64,000 nt of DNA, from positions 13,321,001-13,385,000 of the forward strand of contig OX335658.1 of assembly GCA_946894095.1 (NCBI GenBank), given 5' to 3'. The stretch's first letter is position 1, and the number at the start of each line of letters is the position of its first letter. The notes beneath the pieces were generated by a model, which did no database searches, was not told the DNA's origin, and saw nothing but the letters and a program-made list of their open reading frames with translations. Source of the DNA: Incurvaria masculella (lineage: Eukaryota; Arthropoda; Insecta; Lepidoptera; Incurvariidae). The position numbers were made by a program, and so were the translations under genes. This document shows positions 37,716 to 49,526 of this stretch, piece by piece.

Positions 37716-38197
37716 AGGCTCTTACGACATGCACAGGAAGAAATGCAGTCCCACTTGTTGACCAATATTGTATTGCCATTCAAACGGTATCGCTTACTGT
37801 ACGTACATTGGTACAGATTTTTTACTGTTTACTGTACATAATTACATGTAGCTGTGATAAACTTTATGATCTATCGCTTGAGCTGCTTGTTAAAATTGTC
37901 TCCATCGGTTGGTCTGCGACCTCATCTTACAGGGGTTCGTGCTTCCGTACAGATGGCGCCACAGTCGCCCGTCGTTATTTCTGCTATATCTCCACAGTAA
38001 AAGTAAGTTACAAGCTATAACTGCATAGACGAGCACACTACGCAGTCTTTGACGCAGTCTAATGCAACAATTTATAAAGAAGGCGATACATTTGTGAGAT
38101 AATTATGAGGCATTTAGCAAAAAGTTGCTAATTGTAAATGGCAACTTTTTGCAAACATCCTCAGAAGTATCGAATCAGTTCAGCTTATTAACCGATT

Positions 38198-38477
38198 TAA
38201 AAAAAACCGGCCAAGTGCGAGTCGGACTCGCACACGAAGGGTTCCGTACCATCGCACAAGATTTAAAAAAAACACGTTTTTTGTATGGGGCCCACCTTTA
38301 ATTTGTTGTTATAGCGGCAAAATAAATGCATAATCTGTGAAAATTTCCACTTCCTACCTGTTACGGTTCATGAGATACAGCCCTGTGACAGACGGACGGA
38401 CGGACGGACGGACTGACGGACAGCGGAGGCTTAGTAATAGGGTTCCGTTTTCACCCTTTGGGTACGGAACCCTAAAA
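38198..38477 (-). mobile_element. (CCGT)n interspersed element, copy 3
   Basis: Reverse orientation: AAACCGGCCAAGTGCGAGTC and its palindrome, GACGGACGGACGGACGGAC tract, ending TTTGGGTACGGAACCCTAAA. Confidence 0.85.
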
Positions 38478-38574
38478 AGGAGGAAGTTCTGTGTATTTTA
38501 TATCAGTATTTTTTAGCAATTATTTTTGAGATTCAATACATTACTGCTCAATGTGTTCGCGGAGGGCGGTACCG

Positions 38575-38747
38575 CGAGGAAAGCAGCAATGAAAAATTGT
38601 CCGTGTTTTCAATCTAGTGCAATCTAGCCTACGCTTGTTAAAGGAAAAGATCCTGACATGGCGCCAAAATCCTTCGACAATGTGGTCTTTGGGGTAGTAT
38701 AATTTCAGTAAGTATGGTAGCTATCCACACCCAATTCCATAAAAAAA
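38575..38747 (+). mobile_element. SINE 3' fragment
   Basis: GCAATGAAAAATTGTCCGTG to CCAATTCCATAAAAAAAGG; strongly diverged. Confidence 0.6.
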
Positions 38748-38861
38748 GGTAAATTTTACCCTAGCCGTTTGTTTGACTTGAGAGTGAGTTGGTGTTGATA
38801 TCTTTTGATATGCTTTGACTGTAATACTGAAACCGGGGCATCGTGCACATTTTGTTTAGGG

Positions 38862-39030
38862 CCGATTTTTCAATCGTCTGATAATCAGTCTGATAACTAT
38901 TCGACGAATTTTTTTTTAGCCGCTGCTTATCCATCCGTTGTAGTAAGTCCATATTGATATTAGCAAAATTACATTATGATAATAGTGATAGGAGATATAA
39001 ACATCCGGTAGTGACTATCCGTCTTTAGGC
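38862..39030. mobile_element. Short MITE (GGGCCGATTTTTCAA family)
   Basis: GGGCCGATTTTTCAATCGTC and CAGTCTGATAACTATTCGA match the host element at 22388; the right part GACTATCCGTCTTTAG also matches its resumption at 22950. Confidence 0.5.
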
Positions 39031-39038
39031 AACTTTTT

Positions 39039-39424
39039 GAGCGGCTCGTAGCCTAGTGGCGCGGGGACTGGCCTAGCGTACCAGAGGCCCGGGTTCAATA
39101 CCAACTTGCACCACTGTCTTTCTCTTTCAGAGTTCGATAAGTGCATTTCGTCACGAATGCGAGCTGCTTCATGGTTCGGAATCCATGTAAAACTGTAGGT
39201 CCCCTTCCCCTACGCCCGCCCGGGTTGGTACCATCGCATTGGATGAAAAGATGGTCGAAGCGGCAATGAAAAATTGTCCGTGTTTTCCATCCAGTTCAAT
39301 GTAGCCGTGCTCATAAAGGGAAGGTCCTGGCATGGCACCTAATTCCTGCAGGAATGTGGTGTATTGGGCTAATATCATAACGGTAGTTGTGTGGTAGTAG
39401 CCATCCATGTCAGGTCGCATACAA
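39039..39424 (+). mobile_element. SINE, tRNA-like head, full length
   Basis: GAGCGGCTCGTAGCCTAGTGG, GGGTTCAATACC, complete body with CCCGGGTTGGTACC, end CAGGTCGCATAC. Very close to the copy at 28893. Confidence 0.85.
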
Positions 39425-40851
39425 AATATAGATTTAAAATAGACTATTAGGTACGATCTGAGAATTGAAAAAATTGGCCCTTAGTCAAGTAGCGAGTAGA
39501 CGCCGATAGTTAGAGTAGAGCAGCGAGCCACTCACTCGCTACTCACTGTCCTCGTGTAGACAGGATTAGGTGGGAGCGCGCGGCGGTAACAATACACATG
39601 TACATTTTGGCCAAGTTAATGCATACAACTGTGATGTTTGATTCAAATCAGCGAGGTCTTTTCCCGTCTGCCGCCATTGAGCAAGAAACGAGCCAGCCAG
39701 ACCATTCGATTTCTCCTCAGCGCGAGTTTGACGAGAAGAAGCGAGGTTGACGCAGTCGGCGCCGCGGGCGTGACTGAATGCTCGTGGACGAACCATTTAC
39801 TCGTAGGGATGAGCCCTCGTTGTGACAATCGATAATATGTTTACCCATAAATTAAATAACTTTACGTCGACAGTCAGTATTATGGATGATTGGATGCAGA
39901 ATCTATAAACTAAAAATGAATGCCAAAATGAGCAAAACTCGAGAAAAGCTCTACCAATCCGACAGTGTATGTCAAAAAAATTGAACATTTATTTAAATCA
40001 AAGAGAATTTTTATAAATGTTAGTCTCTCATTCATCAGCTATTATAAAATCGCTAATAAAGTTCCCAGAGTGTGGAGGTTGTTTTACAATCGTCACTTTT
40101 TCAAAATAACACGGAACATTTAAAAAAACTTAAATAAAACAAAAACTATTGATTTTAGTCACCCATTTAATGGGCCAAATTTGTTGCAAATTTTCTCTAG
40201 AATGACCCCTTAGAAGGAATGTATCGAATTTCCAATCACCTGTATAGAGAAGATCAGGGGAGCCACTACCTAGTCGCTATCGCGCACGATAAGTCATTTG
40301 TAACTAGGTATTTCTCACCTGTCTATCATTGCTTGCTTAGCAGTTAAGAATAGTACATAATAGCAGTATTTCTGGATTCGTCGCAGAGTCTCCTTTATAA
40401 TGGTCTTGATTCTTCTACTATCAAATCATTAATTATTATGAAAGAAATGTACTATATTTTCGAGGGAAAAATAATATTTTTCAACATGAATTTTAAAATA
40501 TTCCAAGTCTGATCTTCAGTTTATGATTTCTATAACTTATACCCTCTTATCGATGCCTCGACTTGAATCGACTTTGCACATCCCGCGTGACAAGATTAAA
40601 TCATGACTTCCAAGAGCTCGACCAAGGAGTCGTGAGTTGAATACAACCGTTATTGTGTCCTTTTGATTGTTATCCTTGCCATGATACCTTCAACAATATG
40701 TTGTGTTATCGTAGACCATATTCGTTTTGTTAATCGATGTCATTATGTTCATGAGTCCGGCATATGATATAATGAATGGGGAGTACGCTTAGTTCCATTC
40801 AATTGTATCTAGCTAATTATGGTATCGTCCTTTTATCATAGTATATACCGG
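39425..40851. other. Interval without a gene
   Basis: A GC-richer patch at 39480-39830 carries short open frames on both strands without motifs or splice support. The rest is AT-rich unique sequence. Confidence 0.3.
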
Positions 40852-41233
40852 TTTTTTTTATGTGACTGGACATGGATGGCTAATACCACAAGTTCTGTCA
40901 TGGTATTAGCCCAACACACCACATGGGAACTAGGTGCCATGCCAGGACCTTCCTTATATTGCACGGCTACATTGAACTGGATGGAAAACACGGACAATGT
41001 TCAGTGCCGCTTCGACCATCGTCCATCCAATGCGATGGTACCAACCCGGGCGGGATAAACCCTACCACCTAGTAAGTAAGGAAGGGGACCTACAGCTTAA
41101 CGTGGAATCCGAACCACGGCCAGCCTTTCTCAACGGTCGAATGGTCACCCATCCAAGACCAGACCGGACCCAGCGTTGCCTAACTTCGGAGAGCGATCGC
41201 CGAAGTGTCGCGCCACTGGGCCACTGAGGCTGG
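40852..41233 (-). mobile_element. SINE, 5S-like head, best copy
   Basis: Minus strand begins CAGCCTCAGTGGCCCAGTGG, then GAAGTTAGGCAACGCTGGG and CTTGGATGGGTGACC, which closely resemble the 3' half of insect 5S rRNA including its box C. From GGCCGTGGTTCGGATTCCA on it joins the same body and ATAAAAAAA end as the tRNA-headed copies. Confidence 0.8.
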
Positions 41234-41626
41234 TTACACGAGGTACGTTTTATAACGTTATTATTTATTGTACTGGACATGCATGGCTAACTGTATGGTA
41301 CAGTGTTATGCCAGGACCTTCCTTTTGGCGGGTTCTCGAAGGCCCTCGAACCATTCATGATTTTAGCGGCTTTTTTGCGGGTTCTGAAGCCTTAATTCCG
41401 TGGTAATTTCGGGCTTGAGTAGGAATGGGAAGCTTTGCTATTTGGATCCGGACTGATCAATCGCTGGTCTCTATGATCTTGGCTATAATTCCACTTTGGA
41501 ATAGGTACAATTTCAACACCGGGTGGAGGACTTTCCTTTCATGCGATAGGTTATGGGTTCAACCCACTTTATTTCTCTTACTGAGTTGGGTAAGTGAATT
41601 TCGTTAATAATGCCATGTGCTCCATG

Positions 41627-41925
41627 ATATTTAGTTTGACGGCTTACCGCGCGTGTGAGGAGCAGGACGTGCTGCTCGACGTTTCGGAGCCTCACATGGG
41701 CTCCATCTTCAGGAGAACGTGCCTGTCGCGACGGAGGTAGGCACGTTACTGGTTACCCGCCGCTTTGCTTCACTTCTCAGCGTCCATGGCAACACTCTTA
41801 CATTTTCTTGAGGATTAGCTGCGGTCCGAATTTCGTGTGAAGTGCAAAACACGCTGACTGTGTTTTCCTCGACGTCTGTTGTCGGTGCACCTCTCCGAAA
41901 TTCAGTTTTCAGCTTATTCAGCACG
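41627..41925 (+). repeat. Left inverted terminal repeat of the Penelope-like element
   Basis: Runs from ATATTTAGTTTGACGGC to GCTTATTCAGCACG. It mirrors 42199-42497 with only single-base differences (for example GACGTGCTG versus GACATGCTG). Confidence 0.9.
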
Positions 41926-42198
41926 TACGATTTACCTTTACATTGGCCAAACGAAGAGGAGCGTCAGCACACGCATCACGGAGCACATACGGGCGGTTAA
42001 GAACAGAGATATCACGAAGTCAGCGCTGTGTGAGCATGCAGAATCTGGACCTGGGCACTGGTTGAGGTTTGATCAGGTGAAAGTCCTAGTACCTGAACAA
42101 CGAAACCTCCCACGAATCATTCGGGAGTCCATCGAAATCAGCAAGCGCAAGAACTTCAATCGTGAAGATTCCTACCGTCTTTCGCCCATATGGAAACC
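41926..42198 (+). pseudogene. GIY-YIG endonuclease domain of a Penelope-like element
   Basis: Open plus-strand frame with YLYIGQTKRSVSTRITEHI, KSALCEHAESGPGHWLRFD, RIIRESIEI, NFNREDSY and LSPIWKPV, the usual order of the GIY-YIG domain: Y-x-G in the first strand, R on the following helix, EHA with the H, E in RESIEI. The YIG and Arg positions look intact. The open frame continues past this domain into the right terminal repeat (to 42415), giving an extra C-terminal stretch. The RT normally found upstream is missing, so it cannot move by itself. Confidence 0.85.
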
Positions 42199-42497
42199 CG
42201 TGCTGAATAAGCTGAAAACTGAATTTCGGAGAGGTGCACCGACAACAGACGTCGAGGAAAACACAGTCAGCGTGTTTTGCACTTCACACGAAATTCGGAC
42301 CGCAGCTAATCCTCAAGAAAATGTACGAGTGTTGCCATGGACGCTGAGAAGTGAAGCAAAGCGGCGGGTAACCAGTAACGTGCCTACCTCCGTCGCGACA
42401 GGCACGTTCTCCTGAAGATGGAGCCCATGTGAGGCTCCGAAACGTCGAGCAGCATGTCCTGCTCCTCACACGCGCGGTAAGCCGTCAAACTAAATAT
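42199..42497 (-). repeat. Right inverted terminal repeat of the Penelope-like element
   Basis: Reverse complement of the left arm, from CGTGCTGAATAAGCTG to GTCAAACTAAATATT. The GIY-YIG frame runs into it on the plus strand. Confidence 0.9.
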
Positions 42498-42828
42498 TGT
42501 AGTTATGTCCCGCGTAAGTTTTAAAATATTAATATGTGCTCCATGGTTCGGGACCCATGTAAAACAGTAGGTACCCTTCCCCTACTAGGTGTTAGGGTAA
42601 AGCTCGCACGGGTTGGTTGGTACCACCGCATTGGATGAAACAATGGTTGCTGGGGGCATGAAAAAAATACCGTGTTTTCCATCAAGTTCAGTGTAGCCGT
42701 GCTCATAAAAGGAAAGTCCTGGCGTGGCAGCTAATTGCTCGGGAATTTGGTGTATTAGGCTAATATCATGACGGTGTGTCATTAGGTGGGTGTTATTAGC
42801 TATCCATGTCAGGGTTGCATAAATAAAA

Positions 42829-44092
42829 CCGGAATGGTTAAAATTAAGTCTGGAATAACCTCACCCGGGATACTAGGATAACACCATAGGATAACACCCA
42901 AAAATCTGGACTTGGATGGACTTTAAATGAGCAAAATAAGAGATCACGCAGACAGTTTTAGTACGATGAAAAGGTCGGATGATCTCAGCCTCCAAACGAT
43001 ATGAACATTATTTTATTTCATAAATTTGTTGTTTAGGTAAACAAATCAACACTTACAAATTGGACTGTAAAATATACTGCATGCAAAAATTGGCGATTAT
43101 GGAACTTCAAAGTTACGTAAAAATCAAACCCTCACAAGTTTTACAACTCATTCTGTGTTTTTACTTCTTCAACCTGTCAAAATCAAACCCGGAATACCGA
43201 TTTGTATGAGTCGGCGTGAACGTCAACGTCAACGTATTTTCGGCGACAATGCGTAAGCTGTCAAATAAAAGTCAGCTGGAAAATTTATTAACGCCCACTG
43301 CGCGCGCGGTCGGTTTGGCGTAAACACCAACGTAAACGTCGGACTAAAGGCTCTATATGGTCAGTCCGGAATGACTATTACAAGCCGGAATGGATATTAT
43401 GTTTTAATGAGGAATGGGAATTGGAGAAGGTAAGGCTGATGAGCAATGGCAAACCAAAGCAGGTATGACTCGGAATGGGATGTACTAGGAATGACCCATC
43501 GTTTGTAGAGACACTCAGTTTTTATGTTCAAAATGACATCATAAGTGATATCAATAAATTTATACACATGCTTACATACTCACATACGACCACGTCACTA
43601 CCCCGGAGGGGTAGGCATGGTGATTACGATAGCATACTTCTTTCGATTCCTATACGGACATTTTTCATACAAGCTCTACTTTGCTGAACTGATCTTTGAT
43701 AAGTACTTTGCCAGTCTGGTCTTGGAGCGTGCACGACAATTTCACTCAATCTCGCTGTGCAAACATGTTTAGTCATTATTTCGTCACTAATTCACTCTAC
43801 ACGTCCGAAAGCCAAAATAAATTCGGGCTGCCAACGAATATCATTCTTTCAGTCGCCACCCGTTGCTCGAATCGGTCACACAAAACCGAATCCTATCCAG
43901 TCTACGGGGCGATTCGCTCCGCCAATTCAACTTGCAACACTATGGCCAGAGCAGGTGCCGCCGCGGCGCAACTCTATTTTGCGTAGGAACTTGTGAAAAC
44001 GCCGCAGTTTTTGCGAGATATTCCGAGCGGCAATCTTCCTCTGGCGGTTGGGAAATGAGTCTTCCGATCCAATAGCGCTCCGCTTCCATTAG
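42829..44092. other. Interval without a gene
   Basis: 43085-43345 is a diverged relative of the 34572 MITE (GCCCACTGCGCGCGCGGTC, GGCGTAAACACC). Plus frames at 43475-44075 show no recognised content. Confidence 0.35.
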
Positions 44093-44600
44093 ACTAGGAG
44101 GTCGCGACAAAAATGGTTACGATAACGTAACTGGCTGAAAATAGATTCACAGGATAAACACCAACGCTCTGAAGACAAATGTGTCGGTCTGCCTGCGCCA
44201 AGCGGTCGCATTACCTAGATAAGGCGCCTGAAATAGTAGTAATTGTGAAAAAATATTGATAAAGTAAATGGCTGCAAATAACGAAGCATGAAAGTATTAG
44301 TACATTCTTGCTTAGTAATTCAAAAACTGTTAAACTCTTTGGTTGCATTTCGTAGTTATAGGCGATTTAAGTTACAGATATAACTTCAGGTATATTTAAG
44401 TATTCGATTAAAAAAAACTTGTTATTGTTGTATAATTAACGTCCAGACAATAGGCATATTCATCAAAAGGTACATAACAAGATCTATTTTGTATAGAAAT
44501 CTAATCAACTAACGGAACTGCTTGGCGCAGGCAGTCCGACATGTTTAGCATTAGAGGGTTGGTATCTAATACTTGATCGTTCGCGGGCGAGCGACCTTCA
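44093..44600. mobile_element. MITE (GGAGGTCGCGAC family), copy 1, right end lost
   Basis: Begins GGAGGTCGCGACAAAAATGG and follows the copy at 56070 through GTCTGCCTGCGCC and GATAAGGCGCCTGAAA to GCATTAGAGGGTTGGTATC, but its right inverted terminus is missing. Confidence 0.7.
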
Positions 44601-45679
44601 GATAATATGACAAGTGCGAGTAGAACCATGCCAAAAAAAACACGTTTCTTGGATGGGCCTCCTTTTTTTTATTCTTACTATAATCTTTTATGGAACCAGA
44701 CATGGATGGCTAATACCACTTATATGCCGTTATGATTTAAGGCCGCGTATGAAGCTAGACAAATTCCCGATTTCCCCCCCACCGCTCCGCTAGACGCCGA
44801 AGCGGCAGTGGCGCCGTGAATCTTAGGATAAAACTGAAATGAGATATTGTTAGAGCGACACCTATACGCCGTCGCTGGAACTTCGTGAAAGTTGTATCGA
44901 TCCCGCGGCAAGTCGTCAATGATCATACAACCAATCACAAGGCTCGAGATCACCCGCCATATTATTCACATTGCTGCTAGAAAAAAGCAACCATTTCGTC
45001 AGATCTCTACTTCATGAAAGGATTTACTATTTTCACATTAATCGTCAGTAGCTGGTTGGTGTAGCGCGTGAAACGTCTTATCTACAGTTATTGTGCGATG
45101 GGGGATGTCGGTTCGAATCCTGTAGGTTACAAATTTTTTTTTCTGTTTTTTTTACTTTTTATTGTTAATGGTGTATAGTATATAATTATAGCGTGGGTTA
45201 GACTTAATTGATTTACACATATAAAAAAATATTACATAATAATAGGTTTTGGTAAAAGTTTTTACCTGATTAACAATTTTAAAAGTAAAAACGTCATTTG
45301 ATACAATAAAAAGTAAAATAACACTTTTAAAAAGGATAAACGTGAGACGATGGAGAAATAATTTCCATGCAACGAGCGCGCAAAAAATGACGCCACGCGA
45401 CTTACAACATTATATCGCCGTTCATAGCGCCGTAGCGCAGTGATGAAAACGGAGAAAAATCAAATTTTTTGTCTCCCAAATTGATAGGTAAATTGATAAA
45501 AATAAGAATTATTTTTCAATAAACCTGATGGTCGTTACGTCATTATTCATTAGTAGTGAGAGCCGAATCAAAAGCCAAATTCCTCCCGCGGCACAAGTGA
45601 AGTAAATTTACTTTTTTGTACTAAGCAGGTACCTACGTCGCTTATTCCAAGGAATGTGACAAGTAGTGTCGACACTTTT
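44601..45679. other. Interval with tRNA-like relic and a SINE scrap
   Basis: 44690-44735 is a small SINE scrap (GACATGGATGGCTAATACC). 45044-45131 is tRNA-like (AGTAGCTGGTTGGTGTAGCG and GGTTCGAATCC, then a T-run), probably a Pol III SINE head as the arms do not fold as a tRNA. Remainder AT-rich. Confidence 0.4.
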
Positions 45680-46063
45680 TAGGGTTCCGTACCCAAAGGG
45701 TAAAAACGGAACCCTATTACTAAGCCTCTGCTCTCCGTCCGTCCGTCCATCCGTCCATCCGTCTGTCCGTCCGTCCGTCCGTCCGTCCGTCCGTCCGTCC
45801 GTCCGTCCGTCCGTCCGTCCGTCCGTCCGTCCGTCCGTCCGTCCGTCCGTCTGTCACAGGGCTCTATCTCATGAACCGTAATAGGTAGGCAGCTGAAATT
45901 TTCACAGAGTGTGTATTTATTTTGCCGCTATAACAAGAAATAGGTAAATTAAAAAATATATAAAAATTAAAGGGGGGGCCATACAAAAGAAACGTGATTT
46001 TTGGTGTTGATGGTACGGAACCCATCGTGTGCGAGTCCGACTCGCACTTGGCCCGTTTTTTTA
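45680..46063 (+). mobile_element. (CCGT)n interspersed element, copy 4, expanded
   Basis: Same ends as the other copies; its CCGT tract runs about 115 bases (45736-45850), much the longest in the window. Palindrome GTGCGAGTCCGACTCGCAC at 46029-46047. Confidence 0.85.
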
Positions 46064-46504
46064 GTTCACTTTGCTCTCCTGTGGTCGCCTGGTACGCAGT
46101 ATTGGTGGTACTATTTAGCTGCTATTTGCCGCGGCAGCGAGTGCCGCGTTTTTTCGACGTTGGCGACGTTGTCGTCGTTGTTCGTCGTTGTTGATGTCGA
46201 AAACGGAACCCTATTACTGCGTGCAATTGTATTCGGTGCGGTGCGTGCCTAGTTATGCGCTGCTCGTCGATTGTGCGCGGCGCGTACAATTGCGTGAGGT
46301 CGCGTATGCGCGCTCGTCGATTGTATCTCGTTCACTCGCGTCAGTCGCGCGGTAGCCCCGCGCCGAAGTGTCTTATAATATTTGGACGCTCGTCCGCTCC
46401 GCAGCGCTGTGCAACAATCGAATAACGTAGATTTGTATTCGAATGAATCGAATAACGGGAACAATCGAATAATTCGATGGTTTTTATTCGCAATCGCCTA
46501 TCGC
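46064..46504. other. GC-rich interval before the satellite
   Basis: Contains GCGCTGCTCGTCGATTGTGC repeated in altered form downstream (GCGCGCTCGTCGATTGTATC) and AATCGAATAACG repeated near 46420-46470. Looks like repeat debris; no gene signal. Confidence 0.35.
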
Positions 46505-49235
46505 TAGTCTACGACCAGTGTTTCCAATGATATAACGAAAACAAATTTTGACATGACAGACAGGTAGATAAGGTCGGGGCGTTTATTTTGAGTGGTCGCA
46601 TGATGGGTCTACGACCAGTGTTTCCCATGATATAACGAAAACAAATTTTGACATGACAGACAGGTAGATCAGATCGGGGCTTGATGGGTTTGACATGACA
46701 AACAGGTAGATCAGGTCGGGGCGTTTATTTTGAGTGGTCGCATGATGGGTCTAAGACCAGTGTTTCCCATGATATAACAAAAAACAATTTTGACATGACA
46801 GGAAGTTAGATCAGGTCGGGGCGTTTATTTTGAGTGGTCGCATGATGGGTCTGCGACCAGTGTTTCCCATGATATAACGAAAACTAATTTTGACATGACA
46901 GGCAGGTAGATCAGGTCGGGGCGTTTATTTTGAGTGGTCGCATGATGGGTCTACGACCAGTGTTTCCCAAGCTATAACGAAAACAAATTTTGACATAACA
47001 GAGAGGTATATCAGGTCCGGGCGTTTATTTTGAGTGGTCGCATGATGGGTCTGCGACCAGTGTTTCCCATGATATAACGAAAACTAATTTTGACATGACA
47101 GACAGGTAGATCAGGTCGGGGCGTTTATATTGAGTGGTCGCTTGATGGGTCTACGATCAGTGTTTCCCATGATAAAACGAAAACCAATTTTGACATGACA
47201 GACAGGTAGATCAGGTCGGGGCGGTTATTTTGAGTGGTCGCATGATGGGTCTAAGACCAGTGTTTCCCATGATGTAACAAAAAACAATTTTGACATGACA
47301 GACAGGTAGATTGTCGCATGATGGGTCTACTACCAGTGTTTCCCATGATATAATGAAAACAAATTTTGACATGACAGGAAGTTAGACCAGGTCGGGGCAT
47401 TTATTTTGAGTGGTCGCATGATGGGCCTACGACCAGTGTTTCCCATGATGTAACGAAAACTAATTTTGACATGACAGACAGGTAGATCAGGTCGGGGCGT
47501 TTATTTTGAGTGGTCACATGATGGGTCTAAGACCAGTGTTTCCCATGATATAACAAAAAAAATGTTGACATGACAGACGGGTAGATCAGGTCGGGACTTT
47601 TACTTTAATTGGTCGCATCATGGGTCTACGACCAGTGTTTCCCAAGATATAACGAAAACTAATTTATACATGACAGACGGGTAGATCAGGTCGGGACGTT
47701 TACTTTGAGTGGTCGCATCATGGGTCTACGACCAGTGTTTCCCAAGATATAACGAAAACTAATTTTGACATGACAGACAGGTAGATCAGGTCGGGGCGTT
47801 TATTTTGAGTGGTCGCATGATGGTTCTACTACCAGTGTTTCCCATGATATAACGAAAAAAAAATTTGACATGACAGACAGGTAGATCAGGTCGGGGCGGT
47901 TATTTTGAGTGGTCGCATGATGGGTCTAAGACCAGTGTTTTCCATGATGTAACAAAAAACAATTTTGACATGACAGACAGGTAGATTGTCGCATAATGGG
48001 TCTACTACCAGTGTTTCCCATGATATAACGAAAAAAAATTTTGACATGACAGGAAGTTAGATCAGGTCGGGGCGTTTATTTTGAGTGGTCGCATGATGGG
48101 TCTGCGACCAGTGTTTCCCATGATATAACGAAAACTCATTTTGACATGACAGACAGGTAGATCAGGTCGGGGCGTTTATTTTGAGTGGTCGCATGATGGG
48201 TCTACGACCAGTGTTTCCCAAGCTATAACGAAAACAAATTTTGACATAACAGACAGGTAGATCAGGTCCGGGCGTTTATTTTGAGGGGTCGCATGATGGG
48301 TCTACGACCAGTGTTTCCCATGATATAACGAAAACAAATTTTGACATGACAGGAAGTTAGACCAGGTCGGGGCGTTTATTTTGAGTGGTCGCATGATGGG
48401 CCTACGACCAGTGTTTCCCATGATATAACGAAAACTAATTTTGACATGACAGACAGGTAGATCAGGTCGGGGCGTTTATTTTGAGTGGTCGCATGATGGG
48501 TCTAAGACCAGTGTTTCCCATGATATAACAAAAAAAAAATTGACATCACAGGAAGTTAGATCAGGTCGGGGCGTTTATTTTGAGTGGTCGCATCATGGGT
48601 CTACGACCAGTGTTTCCCAAGATATAACGAAAACTAATTTAGACATGACAGACGGGTAGATCAGGCCCGGGCGTTTATTTTGAGTGGTCGCATGATGGGT
48701 CTACGACCAGTGTTTCCCATTATGTATCGAAAACAAATTTTGACATGACAGACAGGTAGATCAGGTCGGGGCGTTTATTTTGAGTGGTCGCATGATGGTT
48801 CTACTACCAGTGTTTCCCATGATATAACGAAAAAAAATTTTGACATGACAGACAGGTAGACCAGGTCGGGGCGTTTATTTTGAGTGGTCGCATGATGGGT
48901 CTACGACCAGTGTTTCCCATGATATAACGAAAACTAATTTTGACATGACAGACAGGTAGATCAGGTCGGGACGTTTACTTTGAGTGGTCGCATCATGGGT
49001 CTACGACCAGTGTTTCCCAAGCTATAACGAAAACAAATTTTGACATGACAGGAAGTTAGATCAGGTCGGGGCGTTTATTTTGAGTGGTCGCATGATGGGT
49101 CTACGACCAGTGTTTCCCATGATATAACGAAAACAAATTTTGACATGACAGGGAAGGTAAATCAGGTCGGAGCGTTTATTTTAAGTGGTCGCATGATGGG
49201 TCTACGACAAATGTTTCCCCAGATATAGCGAAAAC
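46505..49235. repeat. 100-bp satellite, about 27 units with higher-order structure
   Basis: Unit about 100 bp: GTTTATTTTGAGTGGTCGCA, TGATGGGTCTACGACCAGTG, TTTCCCATGATATAACGAAA, ACAAATTTTGACATGACAGA, CAGGTAGATCAGGTCGGGGC. Variants (GGAAGTTAGA; AAGCTATAACG; a 25-base deletion leaving GGTAGATTGTCGC) recur in blocks. No open frame runs through the array. Confidence 0.92.
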
Positions 49236-49357
49236 ATATTTGGTCATGACATGACATGTACACATGAAATTGAACTGAACCGTTCCTCCGAGATTAATAT
49301 TGGAGTTTCTTTTCGTCATAGAATTTATTTTATTTTATTTTATTATATTTTTAATTT

Positions 49358-49526
49358 TTATTATAATTTTATTTTAGCTATTTGTTGTTATAGCGGTAAA
49401 ATAAATACACACTCCGTGAACATTTCAGCTGCCTACCTATGGCCCTGTGACAGACGGACGGACGGACGGACAGCGGAGGCTTAGTAATAGGGTTTCGTTT
49501 TCACCCTTTGGGTACGGTAGCCTGAA
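49358..49526 (-). mobile_element. (CCGT)n interspersed element, copy 5, partial
   Basis: Reverse copy from TAGCGGTAAAATAAATACAC through GACGGACGGACGG to TTTGGGTACGG; the palindromic end is missing where it meets the satellite side. Confidence 0.75.

Larger units (their letters stand above)
41627..42533 (+). mobile_element. Penelope-like element with inverted terminal repeats, RT lost
   Basis: Left arm 41627-41925 and right arm 42199-42497 are near-identical inverted repeats of 299 bp; a unique 36-bp tail (GTTATGTCCCGCGTAAG) follows the right arm only. The core encodes a GIY-YIG domain. A 12-bp target duplication (ATGTGCTCCATG) flanks it at 41615-41626 and 42534-42545. Terminal pseudo-LTRs, a one-sided tail and GIY-YIG are hallmarks of Penelope-like retroelements. 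The reverse transcriptase is absent. Confidence 0.85.
41505..42828 (+). mobile_element. SINE split by the Penelope-like element
   Basis: Left piece ends GTGCTCCATG at 41626 (B-box-like GGGTTCAACCC near 41567); right piece restarts with the duplicated ATGTGCTCCATG at 42534 and continues GGTTCGGGACCCATG to the tail at 42828. The two parts join correctly if the 41627-42533 insertion is removed. Confidence 0.75.

Noticed and set aside
45044..45131. Functional tRNA gene
   Set aside because: Boxes are present but stems do not fold; more likely a SINE head.
46505..49235. CRISPR-like regular repeats
   Set aside because: Units are 100 bp head to tail without unique spacers, in an animal genome; it is a satellite.
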